DNA of 64,000 nt, from assembly GCF_001202035.1 (NCBI RefSeq), contig NZ_LGHT01000036.1, positions 186,001 to 250,000 on the forward strand. The letters are read 5' to 3'. The number at the start of each line of letters is the position of its first letter. Position 1 is the first letter of the stretch. Positions 33,856 to 43,235 of this stretch are shown here, in pieces. The stretch comes from Pseudorhodobacter wandonensis (GTDB taxonomy: Bacteria > Pseudomonadota > Alphaproteobacteria > Rhodobacterales > Rhodobacteraceae). The position numbers and the translations under genes are program-made. The notes under the pieces are model-generated. The model saw only the letters and a program-made list of their open reading frames with translations. It was not told where the DNA came from and made no database searches.

Positions 33856-35007
33856 ATGCAAGTATCAAGACGTGGGGCTGTCGATCCCTTTATTGTGATG
33901 GATGTGATGGAATCCGCCCGCGCCTTTGAGGCCGCAGGCCGCAGTATTATCCATATGGAGGTCGGCCAACCCGGCACCGGCGCCCCCCAAGGTGCACGTG
34001 ATGCGCTGGCGCATGCGATGGACCAAGGCGCGCTTGGCTATACGGTGGCGCTTGGCTTGCCGGAATTGCGTGCAGGCATCGCGGCACTTTATCAAAAATG
34101 GTACGGCATCACCCTTGATCCGGCCCGCGTGGTCGTTACCTCGGGGTCATCTGCTGCGTTCCTTCTGGCCTTTACCGCACTGTTCGATGCGGGCGACAGG
34201 GTCGGCTTGGGCGAACCGGGCTATCCGTCTTACCGCCAAATCCTCAAGGCGCTGTCGCTTACGCCTGTCGGCATCCCTGCCAGCACCGCCAATCGTTTGC
34301 AGCCCACGCCCGCCGATATGGCAGGCATTGATATGGCAGGCATGATCGTGGCCAGCCCGGGCAATCCGTCCGGCACCATGCTTGACCGCGCAGCCCTGAC
34401 GGCGTTGATGGACCATTGCGCCGCCCATAACATCGCCTTTATCTCGGACGAGATTTACCACGGCCTGCATTACGGCGACCGCGCGGTTTCGGCTTTGGAA
34501 ATCAGTGACGAAGCTTACGTCATCAACTCTTTTTCCAAGTATTTCAGCATGACCGGTTGGCGCGTCGGCTGGATGGTCGTGCCTGAAACCCATGTGCGCC
34601 TGATCGAACGCTTGGCGCAAAACATGTTCATCTGCCCGCCCCATGCCAGCCAGATCGCGGCACTTGCAGCACTCGATTGCATCCCCGAGCTTGAGGCTAA
34701 CCGAGCCGTCTATGCCGCCAACCGCCAGCTTATGCTCGACGGTTTGCCTGCCGCCGGTTTTGCCAAAATCGCCCCGCCCGATGGCGCGTTCTACATTTAC
34801 GCCGATGTGTCCGATCTTACCACCGACAGCTTGAAACTTGCCGCCGATATTTTGGAAGGCGCAGGGGTCGCGGTGACACCGGGTCTGGATTTTGATCCCG
34901 TTCGTGGCGCGCAGACCCTGCGGTTTTCTTATGCCCGCAGTACCGCTGAAATCACCGAGGGCCTTGCACGGCTTACCGCCTTTATGGCCCGATATACGAA
35001 GCTGTGA
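33856..35007 (+). CDS. Class I/II PLP-dependent aminotransferase
   Basis: A 383-residue fold-type I aminotransferase. Motifs: MEVGQPGTGAPQGARDAL at the start, GYTVALGLPELR, SPGNPSGTM for the PLP Asn, ISDEIYHGLHY, and SFSKYFSMTGWRVGW with the PLP-binding lysine. It resembles aspartate/aromatic or valine-pyruvate-type members, but specificity cannot be told. It is alone between the divergent DsbA-like gene and the amidase gene, 73 bp ahead of the latter in the same direction. Confidence 0.92.
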   Translation: MQVSRRGAVDPFIVMDVMESARAFEAAGRSIIHMEVGQPGTGAPQGARDALAHAMDQGALGYTVALGLPELRAGIAALYQKWYGITLDPARVVVTSGSSAAFLLAFTALFDAGDRVGLGEPGYPSYRQILKALSLTPVGIPASTANRLQPTPADMAGIDMAGMIVASPGNPSGTMLDRAALTALMDHCAAHNIAFISDEIYHGLHYGDRAVSALEISDEAYVINSFSKYFSMTGWRVGWMVVPETHVRLIERLAQNMFICPPHASQIAALAALDCIPELEANRAVYAANRQLMLDGLPAAGFAKIAPPDGAFYIYADVSDLTTDSLKLAADILEGAGVAVTPGLDFDPVRGAQTLRFSYARSTAEITEGLARLTAFMARYTKL

Positions 35008-35080
35008 ATTTACATTCAGGCGCAGTAACGCAATAAGCAGATAGAACAAACAGGTGGACCATAGGGCCAAATCTGGAACC

Positions 35081-36286
35081 ATGCGGGCAATTCTAACCTT
35101 TCTTGCGGCGCTCTATCTGGCGATTGCTCCGGCCTCGGCGCAAGAGCTGTCGGCGCTGGCCCGCCTTGCACCTGAAACCTCGAAAATCGGGGATGTCGGC
35201 AAGGGCGTCTCGGTCGGCCTTTCGCTGTCGCAATCTGTCCCGTGGCGGGTGCGCGTGCTGGACAATCCGCCGCGGCTTATTCTTGACACCCGTGAGGTGG
35301 ATTGGTCGCAGATCGCCGCTGTACCGCGCAGCGGTGGCCGCGTGCTCGACTTGCGGGCAGGGGTGTTTCGCCCGGGCTGGTCGCGCTTGGTGCTGGAACT
35401 CGCGGGTCCGCTTGGGGTTACCTCTGCGGGTATGGAAACCACCGCCGATGGCGCCAAAATCAACCTGACGCTTTCCCCCGTCGCGCCCGATGTCTTTGCG
35501 CAAATGGCTGCCAGACCCGAACCCGAAGGTTGGGCCTTACCCAAACCGGCCGATCTCCCCGGCATCTTGCCGCGTGGCACCGGTCCCTTGGTTGTGGTGC
35601 TTGATCCGGGGCACGGCGGCATCGACCCGGGTGCCGAAAGCCAAGGCCTGCGCGAGGCAAATCTGGTGCTGACCTTTGCCCGTGAATTCAAAGAGGCCTT
35701 GCAACGCAGCGGCAATTTTCTGGTCATCCTGACCCGCGATGACGATGTGTTCATTCCGCTTGAAACGCGGATTTCCACGGCGCGCGCGGCAGGGGCAGAT
35801 GTGTTTATCTCGCTTCATGCCGATGCTTTGGCCGAAGGCAATGCGTCAGGGGCTACGCTTTACACCTTGGCCGATGACGCCACCGATATGGCCGCCCAGG
35901 CCCTGGCCGAACGCCACGACCGCGACGATCTGTTGGCTGGCGTCGATCTGACCGATCAAGATGACGTGATTGCCCATGTGCTGATGGATATGGCCCGTAC
36001 CCAGACCGCACCGCGCGTTGATCGCTTGGCCAAAGCTCTGGAAACCGCAATCAAGGCCGAAGGCTTGCGCATGCATCGCAAACCGATCCAGTCGGGCGGC
36101 TTCTCGGTGTTGAAATCACCCGATATTCCGTCAATTCTGATCGAACTGGGCTTTCTGTCTTCACCACGCGATCTGGCACATCTGACCGATCCGGCGTGGC
36201 GGGCGCAAATGATCGGTGCCTTGCAAACCGGATTAACCGCTTGGACTAATGCCGAGGCTACGAATGACGCGGTGAAACGGCCGTAA
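35081..36286 (+). CDS. N-acetylmuramoyl-L-alanine amidase (AmiC-like, AMIN plus Amidase_3)
   Basis: A 401-residue exported peptidoglycan hydrolase that frees daughter cells by cutting the stem peptide from MurNAc. Signal peptide ends near PASAQE (residue about 22). The AMIN domain (about 40-150, WRVRVLDNPPRLILDTR, GWSRLVLELAGPLGV) targets septal wall; the Amidase_3 domain (about 180-395) has VVLDPGHGGIDPGA (zinc His), REANLVL (zinc Glu), FISLHADA (zinc His) and PSILIELGFLS (catalytic Glu). ATG at 35081 (MRAILTF) is chosen; an in-frame GTG lies at 35054. Followed by PBP1A in the same direction, which has its own promoter. Confidence 0.94.
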   Translation: MRAILTFLAALYLAIAPASAQELSALARLAPETSKIGDVGKGVSVGLSLSQSVPWRVRVLDNPPRLILDTREVDWSQIAAVPRSGGRVLDLRAGVFRPGWSRLVLELAGPLGVTSAGMETTADGAKINLTLSPVAPDVFAQMAARPEPEGWALPKPADLPGILPRGTGPLVVVLDPGHGGIDPGAESQGLREANLVLTFAREFKEALQRSGNFLVILTRDDDVFIPLETRISTARAAGADVFISLHADALAEGNASGATLYTLADDATDMAAQALAERHDRDDLLAGVDLTDQDDVIAHVLMDMARTQTAPRVDRLAKALETAIKAEGLRMHRKPIQSGGFSVLKSPDIPSILIELGFLSSPRDLAHLTDPAWRAQMIGALQTGLTAWTNAEATNDAVKRP

Positions 36287-36333
36287 ACCCCCATGAATTG
36301 CGCGAAATCACGCCATGATAATGTGGACAGCTT

Positions 36334-36362
36334 TTGACGCCCCCCCAGATGCTGTATATAGG
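36334..36362 (+). promoter_or_regulatory. Predicted sigma-70 promoter of the PBP1A gene
   Basis: TTGACG (36334-36339), a 17-bp spacer and TATAGG (36357-36362). Transcription would start near 36369, which excludes upstream candidate starts of the PBP1A frame and leaves a TTG at 36391 as the first usable start. Confidence 0.6.
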
Positions 36363-36390
36363 GGGGCTTGGAAAATATAGGGAATATGCC

Positions 36391-38946
36391 TTGCTCAGGT
36401 TTATCGGTTCATTCTTTGGTGGCATTTTCACTTTGGTGACGATGGGGGCGTTCTTTGTGGCGCTTTCGATTGGTGCCATTTTCTTTATGTATAGCCGTGA
36501 CTTGCCCAGCCACGAAAGCCTTGCACAATACGCACCGCCCACCATCAGCCGGATCTATTCGGGCGAAGGCAAGATGATGGACGAATTCGCCAAGGAACGG
36601 CGCATTTTTGTCAGCTCGGACGAAATTCCCGAACTGGTGAAACACGCGTTTATCAGCGCCGAAGACAAGAATTTCTACACCCACCACGGGTATGACGCAC
36701 GCGGCATCGCCGCGGCAGTGATCGAGGCGGTTAAATCGCGCGGCCAAAACGTGCGCGGGGCCTCTACGATCACCCAGCAGGTGATGAAAAACTTCCTTTT
36801 GGGCGGCGAACGCAAGGCCGAGCGCAAGATCAAGGAAATCATTTTAGCCACGCGGATTGAGGAAACCCTCAGCAAGGAAAAAATCCTTGAACTTTACCTG
36901 AACGAGATTTTCCTCGGTCAGAACTCCTATGGTGTGGCCGCAGCGGCGCAGACCTATTTCAACAAGACCCTTAGCCAACTCGCCCCGCATGAGGCGGCGA
37001 TGCTGGCATCGATGCCGCAAGCACCGGGTAAATACCACCCCGTCACCGCCAAAGAGCGCGTGACCGAGCGTCGCAACTACGTGCTGCGCGAGATGTGGCA
37101 AAACGGCTATATCGACGAGGCGACCTATCTTTCCGAAAAAGAACTGCCGCTGAAATCGGTGCAAAACGGCGATTATCCGGCGTTTCGCGATGCCTTGCCA
37201 CCGCGCGATTATTTCACCGATGAAATCCGCCGCCAGCTTTCCGGCACCTTTGGCGAGGATGAGTTTTTCTCGGGTGGCCTGACCATTCGCGCAACCGTAG
37301 ACCCGGAACTGCAAACCGAAGCCGCCAAGGCACTGCAAGAAGGGCTTGAAAAATTTGACCGCAGCCTGGGGGTATGGGTCGGCACACGCAAAACCATCGA
37401 CCCGTCGCAGCTTGGCTCCGAGGCAAGCTGGCGCGAGGCTTTGGCCGCAGTCGATATCGCCCGCGATATTGACGGGTGGAAACCGGCGGTCGTGCTAGAG
37501 GTCGGCAAATCCTCGGCCCGCATCGGAATTGAAGGCGTGGCCGAAGATGCAGACGGCCATTTCATCCCGCCAGAAGACGTTACATGGGCCCGCAAGCGCC
37601 AAGCTGACGGCCGTCTTGGCAAAAAGGCCCAAGTCGCGGGCGATTTGTTGACGGTTGGGGATGTTGTATTCGTGCGCGCCGTAACCAATGACAGCGATGG
37701 CAGCTTTGTCCGCTGGTCGCTGCGTCAGGTTCCCGAGGTCGAAGGCGCTTTTATGGCGATGGACGTCGACTCTGGCCGCGTCTTGGCCATGCAGGGCGGG
37801 TTTTCCTATCAGCATTCGGTGTTCAACCGCGCGACACAGGCACAGCGCCAGCCCGGTTCCAGCTTTAAGCCCTTTGTCTATGCTGCGGCGCTGGATAGCG
37901 GCTTTACCCCCGCCACCATCGTGGTCGACGCACCGATTGAGGTGGACACACCGCAAGGTATCTGGCGGCCGCGCAACTCGTCCAACAAGTTCTACGGCCC
38001 GACACCTGTGCGCACTGGCATTGAACAATCGCGAAACCTGATGACTGTCCGTATCGCCGAAGAAATTGGTATGGATGTGGTCGCAGGCTATGCCGAACGC
38101 TTTGGTGTGTACGACCGGATGGGGCAGTTTCTGGCCAACTCTCTGGGGTCGCAAGAAACCACTTTGTTCAAAATGGTCGCCGCCTATGCGATGTTTGCCA
38201 ATGGCGGCGAACGCGTAGAGCCAACGCTGGTTGACCGTGTCCAGGACCGCTATGGCAAAACCATCTATCGCCATGACCAGCGTATTTGCGATGATTGCAA
38301 ACTGGCCGCACTTGAACCAAGCGAACTGCCCAGAATCAATTCCAGCCGCGAACGCGTGATGGACGCAATCACCGCCTATCAGCTGACCTCGATGATGGAA
38401 GGTGTTGTCCTGCGCGGCACGGCCAAGGGCATCAACCTGCCCGTGCCAATCGCGGGTAAAACCGGTACCACGAATGACGCCAAAGACGTGTGGTTCATCG
38501 GCTTTTCGTCGAATATGGCGGCGGGCTGCTACATCGGCTATGACAATCCGCGCAGCATGGGCAAGGCCTATGGTGGCACGGTTTGCGGCCCTGTGTTCGA
38601 ACGCTTTATGCGCAAAGCGGTGGCAAAATACGGCGGAACCAAATTCAAAGTACCACCGGGCGGTTATTTCATGAAAATCGACCGGTTCACCGGCGCGCCA
38701 CTGCCTGAAGATGCCACCGGCGATAACGTGATTTCGGAATATTTCCGCGAAGGCGAAGACCCGCTGAACAGCTTTGGCATGATGGTTGATGGCGGCTTTG
38801 GTATGGGCGCCAACCTGCCGCTATTTGCGCCGGGCGAAACCGAAGACGGGCCAGGCGGCAGCACAGTCACCACCGCCAGCGGCAAAACGAAAGTCCTGCC
38901 GAAAAAGGCCGATTACGGCACACTCAGTTCCGGCGGGCTCTACTAG
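36391..38946 (+). CDS. mrcA: Penicillin-binding protein 1A, bifunctional
   Basis: An 851-residue class A PBP making and crosslinking peptidoglycan. One N-terminal membrane span (FGGIFTLVTMGAFFVALSIG), glycosyltransferase GT51 domain with SAEDKNFYTHHG (catalytic Glu) and RGASTITQQVMKNF, then an OB-like insert typical of Gram-negative PBP1A and a transpeptidase domain with SSFK (in PGSSFKPF), SRN (in EQSRNLMT) and KTGTT. The start is unusual: TTG at 36391 with a GGGAA ribosome site, chosen because the predicted promoter at 36334-36362 would otherwise lie inside the gene; ATG at 36349 is less likely. Follows the amidase gene, matching the order in other Rhodobacterales. Confidence 0.93.
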   Translation: MLRFIGSFFGGIFTLVTMGAFFVALSIGAIFFMYSRDLPSHESLAQYAPPTISRIYSGEGKMMDEFAKERRIFVSSDEIPELVKHAFISAEDKNFYTHHGYDARGIAAAVIEAVKSRGQNVRGASTITQQVMKNFLLGGERKAERKIKEIILATRIEETLSKEKILELYLNEIFLGQNSYGVAAAAQTYFNKTLSQLAPHEAAMLASMPQAPGKYHPVTAKERVTERRNYVLREMWQNGYIDEATYLSEKELPLKSVQNGDYPAFRDALPPRDYFTDEIRRQLSGTFGEDEFFSGGLTIRATVDPELQTEAAKALQEGLEKFDRSLGVWVGTRKTIDPSQLGSEASWREALAAVDIARDIDGWKPAVVLEVGKSSARIGIEGVAEDADGHFIPPEDVTWARKRQADGRLGKKAQVAGDLLTVGDVVFVRAVTNDSDGSFVRWSLRQVPEVEGAFMAMDVDSGRVLAMQGGFSYQHSVFNRATQAQRQPGSSFKPFVYAAALDSGFTPATIVVDAPIEVDTPQGIWRPRNSSNKFYGPTPVRTGIEQSRNLMTVRIAEEIGMDVVAGYAERFGVYDRMGQFLANSLGSQETTLFKMVAAYAMFANGGERVEPTLVDRVQDRYGKTIYRHDQRICDDCKLAALEPSELPRINSSRERVMDAITAYQLTSMMEGVVLRGTAKGINLPVPIAGKTGTTNDAKDVWFIGFSSNMAAGCYIGYDNPRSMGKAYGGTVCGPVFERFMRKAVAKYGGTKFKVPPGGYFMKIDRFTGAPLPEDATGDNVISEYFREGEDPLNSFGMMVDGGFGMGANLPLFAPGETEDGPGGSTVTTASGKTKVLPKKADYGTLSSGGLY

Positions 38947-38959
38947 GGTCTACCCGCGC

Positions 38960-38995
38960 GTCTCTGGCCCCGCAACCTTTGCGCGGCCCAGAGAC
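38960..38995 (+). terminator. Hairpin after the PBP1A gene
   Basis: GTCTCTGG (38960-38967) pairs with CCAGAGAC (38988-38995), with an inner CGC/GCG pair. No T tract follows, so termination would be weak. Confidence 0.5.
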
Positions 38996-39089
38996 GTGTC
39001 GGTGCCTGCTCTTGCCCAAACTGGGCCAAAGCGTTATTACCCAGCCAAAACCAAGCCTTCGCCCAAACAAGCCTTCAAGGATACAAGCC

Positions 39090-40217
39090 ATGCGCGCCGA
39101 AACCCAAACCAATGTGGAAACGATCCGCAAATCGCTGACCTTGCTTGGCCAACGCATGGATCTGGAAACCGCGCCGCACCGGCTTGAAGAATTCAACGCC
39201 ATGATCGAAAACCCCGATCTGTGGAATGATCCTGCCAAGGCGCAAAAGCTGATGCGCGAACGCCAATCCGTGCTGGACCAGCTGTCCACCTATAATCTGA
39301 TCGACACCGGCCTGCGTGACAACGTCGAGCTGATCGAGATGGGCGAGGCCGAAGGCGACACCGAAATCGTGACCGAAGCTGAAACCGCGCTAAAAGAACT
39401 GCTGGAACTGGCCCGCGCCAAGGAACTTGAGGCGCTGCTGAACGGCGAGGCCGATGGCAACGACACCTTCCTTGAGGTGAACGCAGGCGCAGGCGGCACC
39501 GAAAGCTGCGACTGGGCCTCGATGCTGGCACGCATGTACGTCCGTTGGGCCGAGAAAAAGGGCTATAAGGTTGAACTGCAATCCATGTCGGATGGCGAAG
39601 AGGCGGGTATCAAATCGGCCGCCTACAAAATTTCCGGCCCCAATGCCTATGGCTGGCTAAAGTCGGAATCGGGTGTTCACCGCCTTGTGCGCATCAGCCC
39701 CTATGACAGTGCTGCACGTCGGCACACGTCGTTTTCGTCGGTTTGGGTTTATCCGGTTGTTGATGACAATATCGAAATCGACATCCCCGACAAAGACATC
39801 CGCATCGATACCTACCGGTCTTCGGGCGCGGGCGGCCAGCACGTCAACACCACCGACTCGGCGGTGCGTATCACCCACTTGCCGACCAATATCGTTGTCA
39901 CCTCATCGATGAAATCGCAGCACCAGAACCGCGAAATCGCGATGAACGCATTGCGTTCGCGCCTCTATCAGATGGAGCTGGATAAACGCAACGCCGCCAT
40001 CAACGCTGCCCATGAAAGCAAAGGCGATGCAGGCTGGGGTAACCAGATCCGGTCCTATGTGTTGCAGCCCTATCAGATGGTCAAAGACCTGCGCACCGGG
40101 GTTGAGACCTCGGACAGCCAAGGCGTGCTCGACGGCGATCTCGATAAATTCATGGCCGCCACCTTGGCAATGGATGTATCAGGCAAGTCGCGGGCCGAGG
40201 CGAACGCCGACGATTGA
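39090..40217 (+). CDS. prfB: Peptide chain release factor 2
   Basis: A 375-residue class I release factor reading UAA/UGA. GAGGQHVN carries the GGQ loop that triggers peptide release; the codon-recognition tripeptide position reads SPY (in VRISPYDSAARRHTSF) instead of the SPF of E. coli. The frame is uninterrupted from the ATG at 39090, so the programmed +1 frameshift that autoregulates E. coli prfB is absent. The ATG is supported by the normal N-terminus MRAETQTNVETI. Preceded by a hairpin after PBP1A. Confidence 0.95.
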   Translation: MRAETQTNVETIRKSLTLLGQRMDLETAPHRLEEFNAMIENPDLWNDPAKAQKLMRERQSVLDQLSTYNLIDTGLRDNVELIEMGEAEGDTEIVTEAETALKELLELARAKELEALLNGEADGNDTFLEVNAGAGGTESCDWASMLARMYVRWAEKKGYKVELQSMSDGEEAGIKSAAYKISGPNAYGWLKSESGVHRLVRISPYDSAARRHTSFSSVWVYPVVDDNIEIDIPDKDIRIDTYRSSGAGGQHVNTTDSAVRITHLPTNIVVTSSMKSQHQNREIAMNALRSRLYQMELDKRNAAINAAHESKGDAGWGNQIRSYVLQPYQMVKDLRTGVETSDSQGVLDGDLDKFMAATLAMDVSGKSRAEANADD

Positions 40218-40389
40218 GGCGCCGCACGCCTGCTTGACTGCAACAATTTGCACTGAAAACGATGCCGTGTTGCCGCAATAAATGCGCATCACTAGGGGCG
40301 CATATTTTTGAATATCAAAGTTTGAAATACATCTTTGTGCCATCCGCCCCATTGGTTAGGCTTTGCCCAATCATAAGGGAGAGAGCCGT

Positions 40390-41163
40390 ATGTCGCACAA
40401 AGCAGAACAAGCCGCACAACGGCCAGAAGTGCTTATTCTGGAACTGGATGACCTGAGGGCCGCACTTAGGGCAGGGTGGCAAGATTTTCGCACCGCCCCG
40501 CAGTTTGGCCTGTTTTTCGCGGCGGTCTATGTCGCGGGCGGCTGGCTAATCCTTTACGCGCTGACCGCGACTGGCCAGATCTGGTGGACACTGCCCGCCG
40601 CTGCAGGCTTTCCCATCCTCGGCCCCTTTATCGCCTGCGGCATGTATGAGGTCAGCCGCAGGCTTGAAAAACACGAATCCCTTAGCTGGACTGCCATTCT
40701 CGGCGTGATCGCACGGCAAAAAGACCGCCAGATTCCGTCAATCGCGGCGGTGGTGGTCGTGTTCTTTCTGTTTTGGAATTTTCTGGCGCATATGATCTTT
40801 GCGCTGTTTCTCGGGCTGCAAGCCATGACCAATATCAGCAGCTCGTTTCAGGTCTTTACCACGCCGAACGGGCTGATGATGCTGTTCATCGGTACAATCG
40901 TCGGCGCGATTTTTTCTGGCGTCTTGTTCTCGCTTACCGTTGTCAGCCTGCCACTGCTGTTGGACCGCGAGATCGATTTCGTCACCGCGATGATTACCTC
41001 GGTGTCAGTCGTGCTGACCAATCCGAAAATCATGGTTCTCTGGGGGGGGCTTATTGCGGCTGCGCTGTTTTTGGGAATAGCGCTGGGGTTCTTGGGCCTG
41101 TTTGTCGTGCTGCCCTTGTTCGGGCATGCGACCTGGCATCTTTACCGGCGCGCCCTTGCCTGA
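40390..41163 (+). CDS. DUF2189 integral membrane protein
   Basis: A 257-residue membrane protein with about six hydrophobic spans. The N-terminal part (LRAALRAGWQDFRTAPQFGL then GGWLILYALTATGQIWW and GFPILGPFIACGMYEVSRRL) is the DUF2189 signature, found near cytochrome c oxidase genes in some Rhodobacterales; no such genes are near here. The ATG at 40390 has GGAGAGAG upstream; an in-frame ATG lies at 40363. Function unknown. It converges on the bactofilin gene with a shared terminator. Confidence 0.88.
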   Translation: MSHKAEQAAQRPEVLILELDDLRAALRAGWQDFRTAPQFGLFFAAVYVAGGWLILYALTATGQIWWTLPAAAGFPILGPFIACGMYEVSRRLEKHESLSWTAILGVIARQKDRQIPSIAAVVVVFFLFWNFLAHMIFALFLGLQAMTNISSSFQVFTTPNGLMMLFIGTIVGAIFSGVLFSLTVVSLPLLLDREIDFVTAMITSVSVVLTNPKIMVLWGGLIAAALFLGIALGFLGLFVVLPLFGHATWHLYRRALA

Positions 41164-41169
41164 ATGAAA

Positions 41170-41195
41170 AACGGGCACCCGCAAGGATGCCCGTT
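41170..41195. terminator. Bidirectional terminator between DUF2189 gene and bactofilin
   Basis: AACGGGCA (41170-41177) pairs perfectly with TGCCCGTT (41188-41195), preceded by an A run and seven bases beyond the DUF2189 stop; suits convergent genes. Confidence 0.75.
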
Positions 41196-41219
41196 CAAAT
41201 CCGTCACCAAAGCGGTGTA

Positions 41220-41729
41220 TCAGCTTTCGCTGCTTGGCTTGGCGGAAGGTGCCGGGGATGTTGCGGTTGGCGCTGCGGTGGTGCGGCCATTGGCCAGCGG
41301 ATCATCCTGACGTTGAACCGAACCTTCGAAATGCGCACCCGATTCGATTGCGATGGTTTTGTGGATGATGTCACCCTCAACCCGCGCGGTCGATGTCAGA
41401 CGCACTTTCAGTCCGCGGACGCGGCCAATAACGCGGCCATTCACCACGATATCATCCGCGACGATTTCACCGCGAATCGTTGCGGTTTCACCAACCGTCA
41501 ACAAATGCGCGCGAATATCGCCTTCGACAGTACCTTCAACCTGAATGTCACCGGTGGTGCGCAGGTTGCCCGTAATGGTCAGGTCTGACGAAAGAACCGA
41601 AGCCGCAGGCTTGGTCTTTGGCGCAGAAGAGGTAAAGTCCATAGAACTCCTCGCGGTTGGCTCTGATGGCCGGTTTTTGTCTGCCTCGGCTTTTGGGCCG
41701 GGTTCGTTGATTTTGCTTTTAGAAAACAT
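41220..41729 (-). CDS. Bactofilin-family cytoskeletal protein
   Basis: A 169-residue protein that should polymerise without nucleotides into filaments at the membrane. The core (about 40-145) is a beta-helix of short repeats such as GNLRTTGDIQVEGTVEGDIR and ATIRGEIVADDIVVNGRVIG; both ends are disordered, rich in Ser/Pro/Lys. Bactofilins recruit peptidoglycan enzymes. Its start overlaps the stop of the M23 endopeptidase gene by 11 bp, so the two are co-translated, and functional pairing at the cell wall is likely. Confidence 0.93.
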   Translation of the reverse strand: MFSKSKINEPGPKAEADKNRPSEPTARSSMDFTSSAPKTKPAASVLSSDLTITGNLRTTGDIQVEGTVEGDIRAHLLTVGETATIRGEIVADDIVVNGRVIGRVRGLKVRLTSTARVEGDIIHKTIAIESGAHFEGSVQRQDDPLANGRTTAAPTATSPAPSAKPSSES

Positions 41730-43059
41730 CTGTCGCTGCCTTGATAAAGGTCATCGGGTTAACAGGTTTGCCCCCGATCCGAACCTCGTAGTGAAGATGA
41801 GTGCCGGTAGACCGGCCTGAGTTCCCCATATCACCGATACGGTCGCCGCGCGAGACCCTTTGTCCCACTTTTACGCGGATATTTGATTGATGGGCATAAC
41901 GGGTCTCGATTCCGAAGTCGTGTTTGATCGTAACCAAGCGCCCATAACCGCTTTGCCAGCCCGCGTGGGTAACCACCCCGTCAGCCGTGGCATAGATCGG
42001 GCTGCCATAGGCGCCGGCAAAATCGGTGCCTGCGTGCATGCGTGTGCCTGCGCCCTTTGGGTCACGGCGATAGCCAAAGCCCGAGGTAAAGCGAAAGGCG
42101 GTTTTGATCGGAATCGCAAAGGGTGCTTTTGCCGCCGCCAGTTGGTACAGGTTCATCCGGTCAAGCCCCTGCAAAATCGCATTGGCGCGGATTTCGTCAT
42201 TGCTCAGAACTTGGTTCTTGGTCGACAGCGAGAAGGGTGACAAAGGCCCGCCTTGGCCCGAATACCCCCGCTTGACCGATTTCAACAGCGTATCGGGCGA
42301 CAAACCTGCCGAGCGGAACATCTTGTCCAGCGGCTCCATCGAAATGGTCATCGCTTCTTCCAGCTTAGAGAAAATCACGTCATTCTTGGCTTCCATTGCC
42401 CGCTTTTCGGCGGCCAATGCATCTGTTTCATTCTTGGCAGCCAGCGCGGCCACTGCCATGCTGTCGCGCTGCTCTGCGGTGCCGCTTAGCGCGCTCGATA
42501 ATATCTCAACGGTTTTTGCCGCATCGTCGGCGCGGCCCTCGCCTGTACGGACAGAGCCGGTCTCGGCCTGCAAAGAGGCGGTCAGCGCTGCGTTCTCGCC
42601 GCGTGCCTCGTCCCGTTCCTTGATTGTGCGGCGCAGTGTGTTCTGGATCACCTCAATGCCGGTTTCCATTTCGCGGCGGCCATCTTCGGATGACAAAAGC
42701 CGCCCCTGCATGTCGCTGACTTCTTTCAGTGCAAGGTTAAAACGTTCTTGCGCCCGTGCGGCTTCTTCGGCCCGCAAATCGCGGTCGGCTGATAGCGCGT
42801 TCAACCGCGCCTCATACAAGCTTTGCTGGCGTTGCGCTTGGTCGCGCCCCGATCCGGCCGAAATTGATTCCATCAACAGAATTGATGTCGCAAGAATCGT
42901 CCAGCCCAGAAACAAGGCTGCACCGGTAACCGCCACCGCCTGCGTCAACGGCGGAAGCCGGATGTAGCGCGTATCGGAATCGGATTTCAAAAACAGTCTC
43001 TGTTCCGGGAAGTATCGCCCTACAAACCCATTAATCCGATAAGATAGTCGCTTCAGCAC
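41719..43059 (-). CDS. M23 (LytM) peptidoglycan endopeptidase, membrane anchored with coiled coil
   Basis: A 446-residue zinc endopeptidase. Membrane anchor near residues 36-60 (TQAVAVTGAALFLGWTILA), coiled coil about 75-200 (ARAQERFNLALKEVSDM and so on), M23 domain at about 325-440 with zinc ligands in MHAGTDFAG (H and D) and THLHYEVR (HxH). The ATG upstream (43206) gives an implausible N-terminus; GTG at 43059 has GGAA eight bases ahead and is preferred. Paired with bactofilin: the 11-bp overlap suggests it is steered by the bactofilin scaffold, as CcmA with Csd proteins in Helicobacter or bactofilin-M23 pairs elsewhere. Confidence 0.9.
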   Translation of the reverse strand: MLKRLSYRINGFVGRYFPEQRLFLKSDSDTRYIRLPPLTQAVAVTGAALFLGWTILATSILLMESISAGSGRDQAQRQQSLYEARLNALSADRDLRAEEAARAQERFNLALKEVSDMQGRLLSSEDGRREMETGIEVIQNTLRRTIKERDEARGENAALTASLQAETGSVRTGEGRADDAAKTVEILSSALSGTAEQRDSMAVAALAAKNETDALAAEKRAMEAKNDVIFSKLEEAMTISMEPLDKMFRSAGLSPDTLLKSVKRGYSGQGGPLSPFSLSTKNQVLSNDEIRANAILQGLDRMNLYQLAAAKAPFAIPIKTAFRFTSGFGYRRDPKGAGTRMHAGTDFAGAYGSPIYATADGVVTHAGWQSGYGRLVTIKHDFGIETRYAHQSNIRVKVGQRVSRGDRIGDMGNSGRSTGTHLHYEVRIGGKPVNPMTFIKAATDVF

Positions 43060-43235
43060 TGAACAATTCCGGTCTTGTTTCCCCACACGATGCCGCCACC
43101 CGAAAAAAATTCGGGCCACAAGACATCCCGGCATGGATACAAAGCCAGGTCCAAGCGTGCAAGAAATTTGACCCGCCCTGCCAAAACCAAGCGGAAATCC
43201 GAGCAAAACAGGCAGAAAGCCGCCGATAAACCGGA

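Noticed and set aside
39090-39180. Search for the programmed frameshift site in prfB (CTT TGA C type)
   Set aside because: The frame is open throughout the N-terminal region, with no internal UGA.
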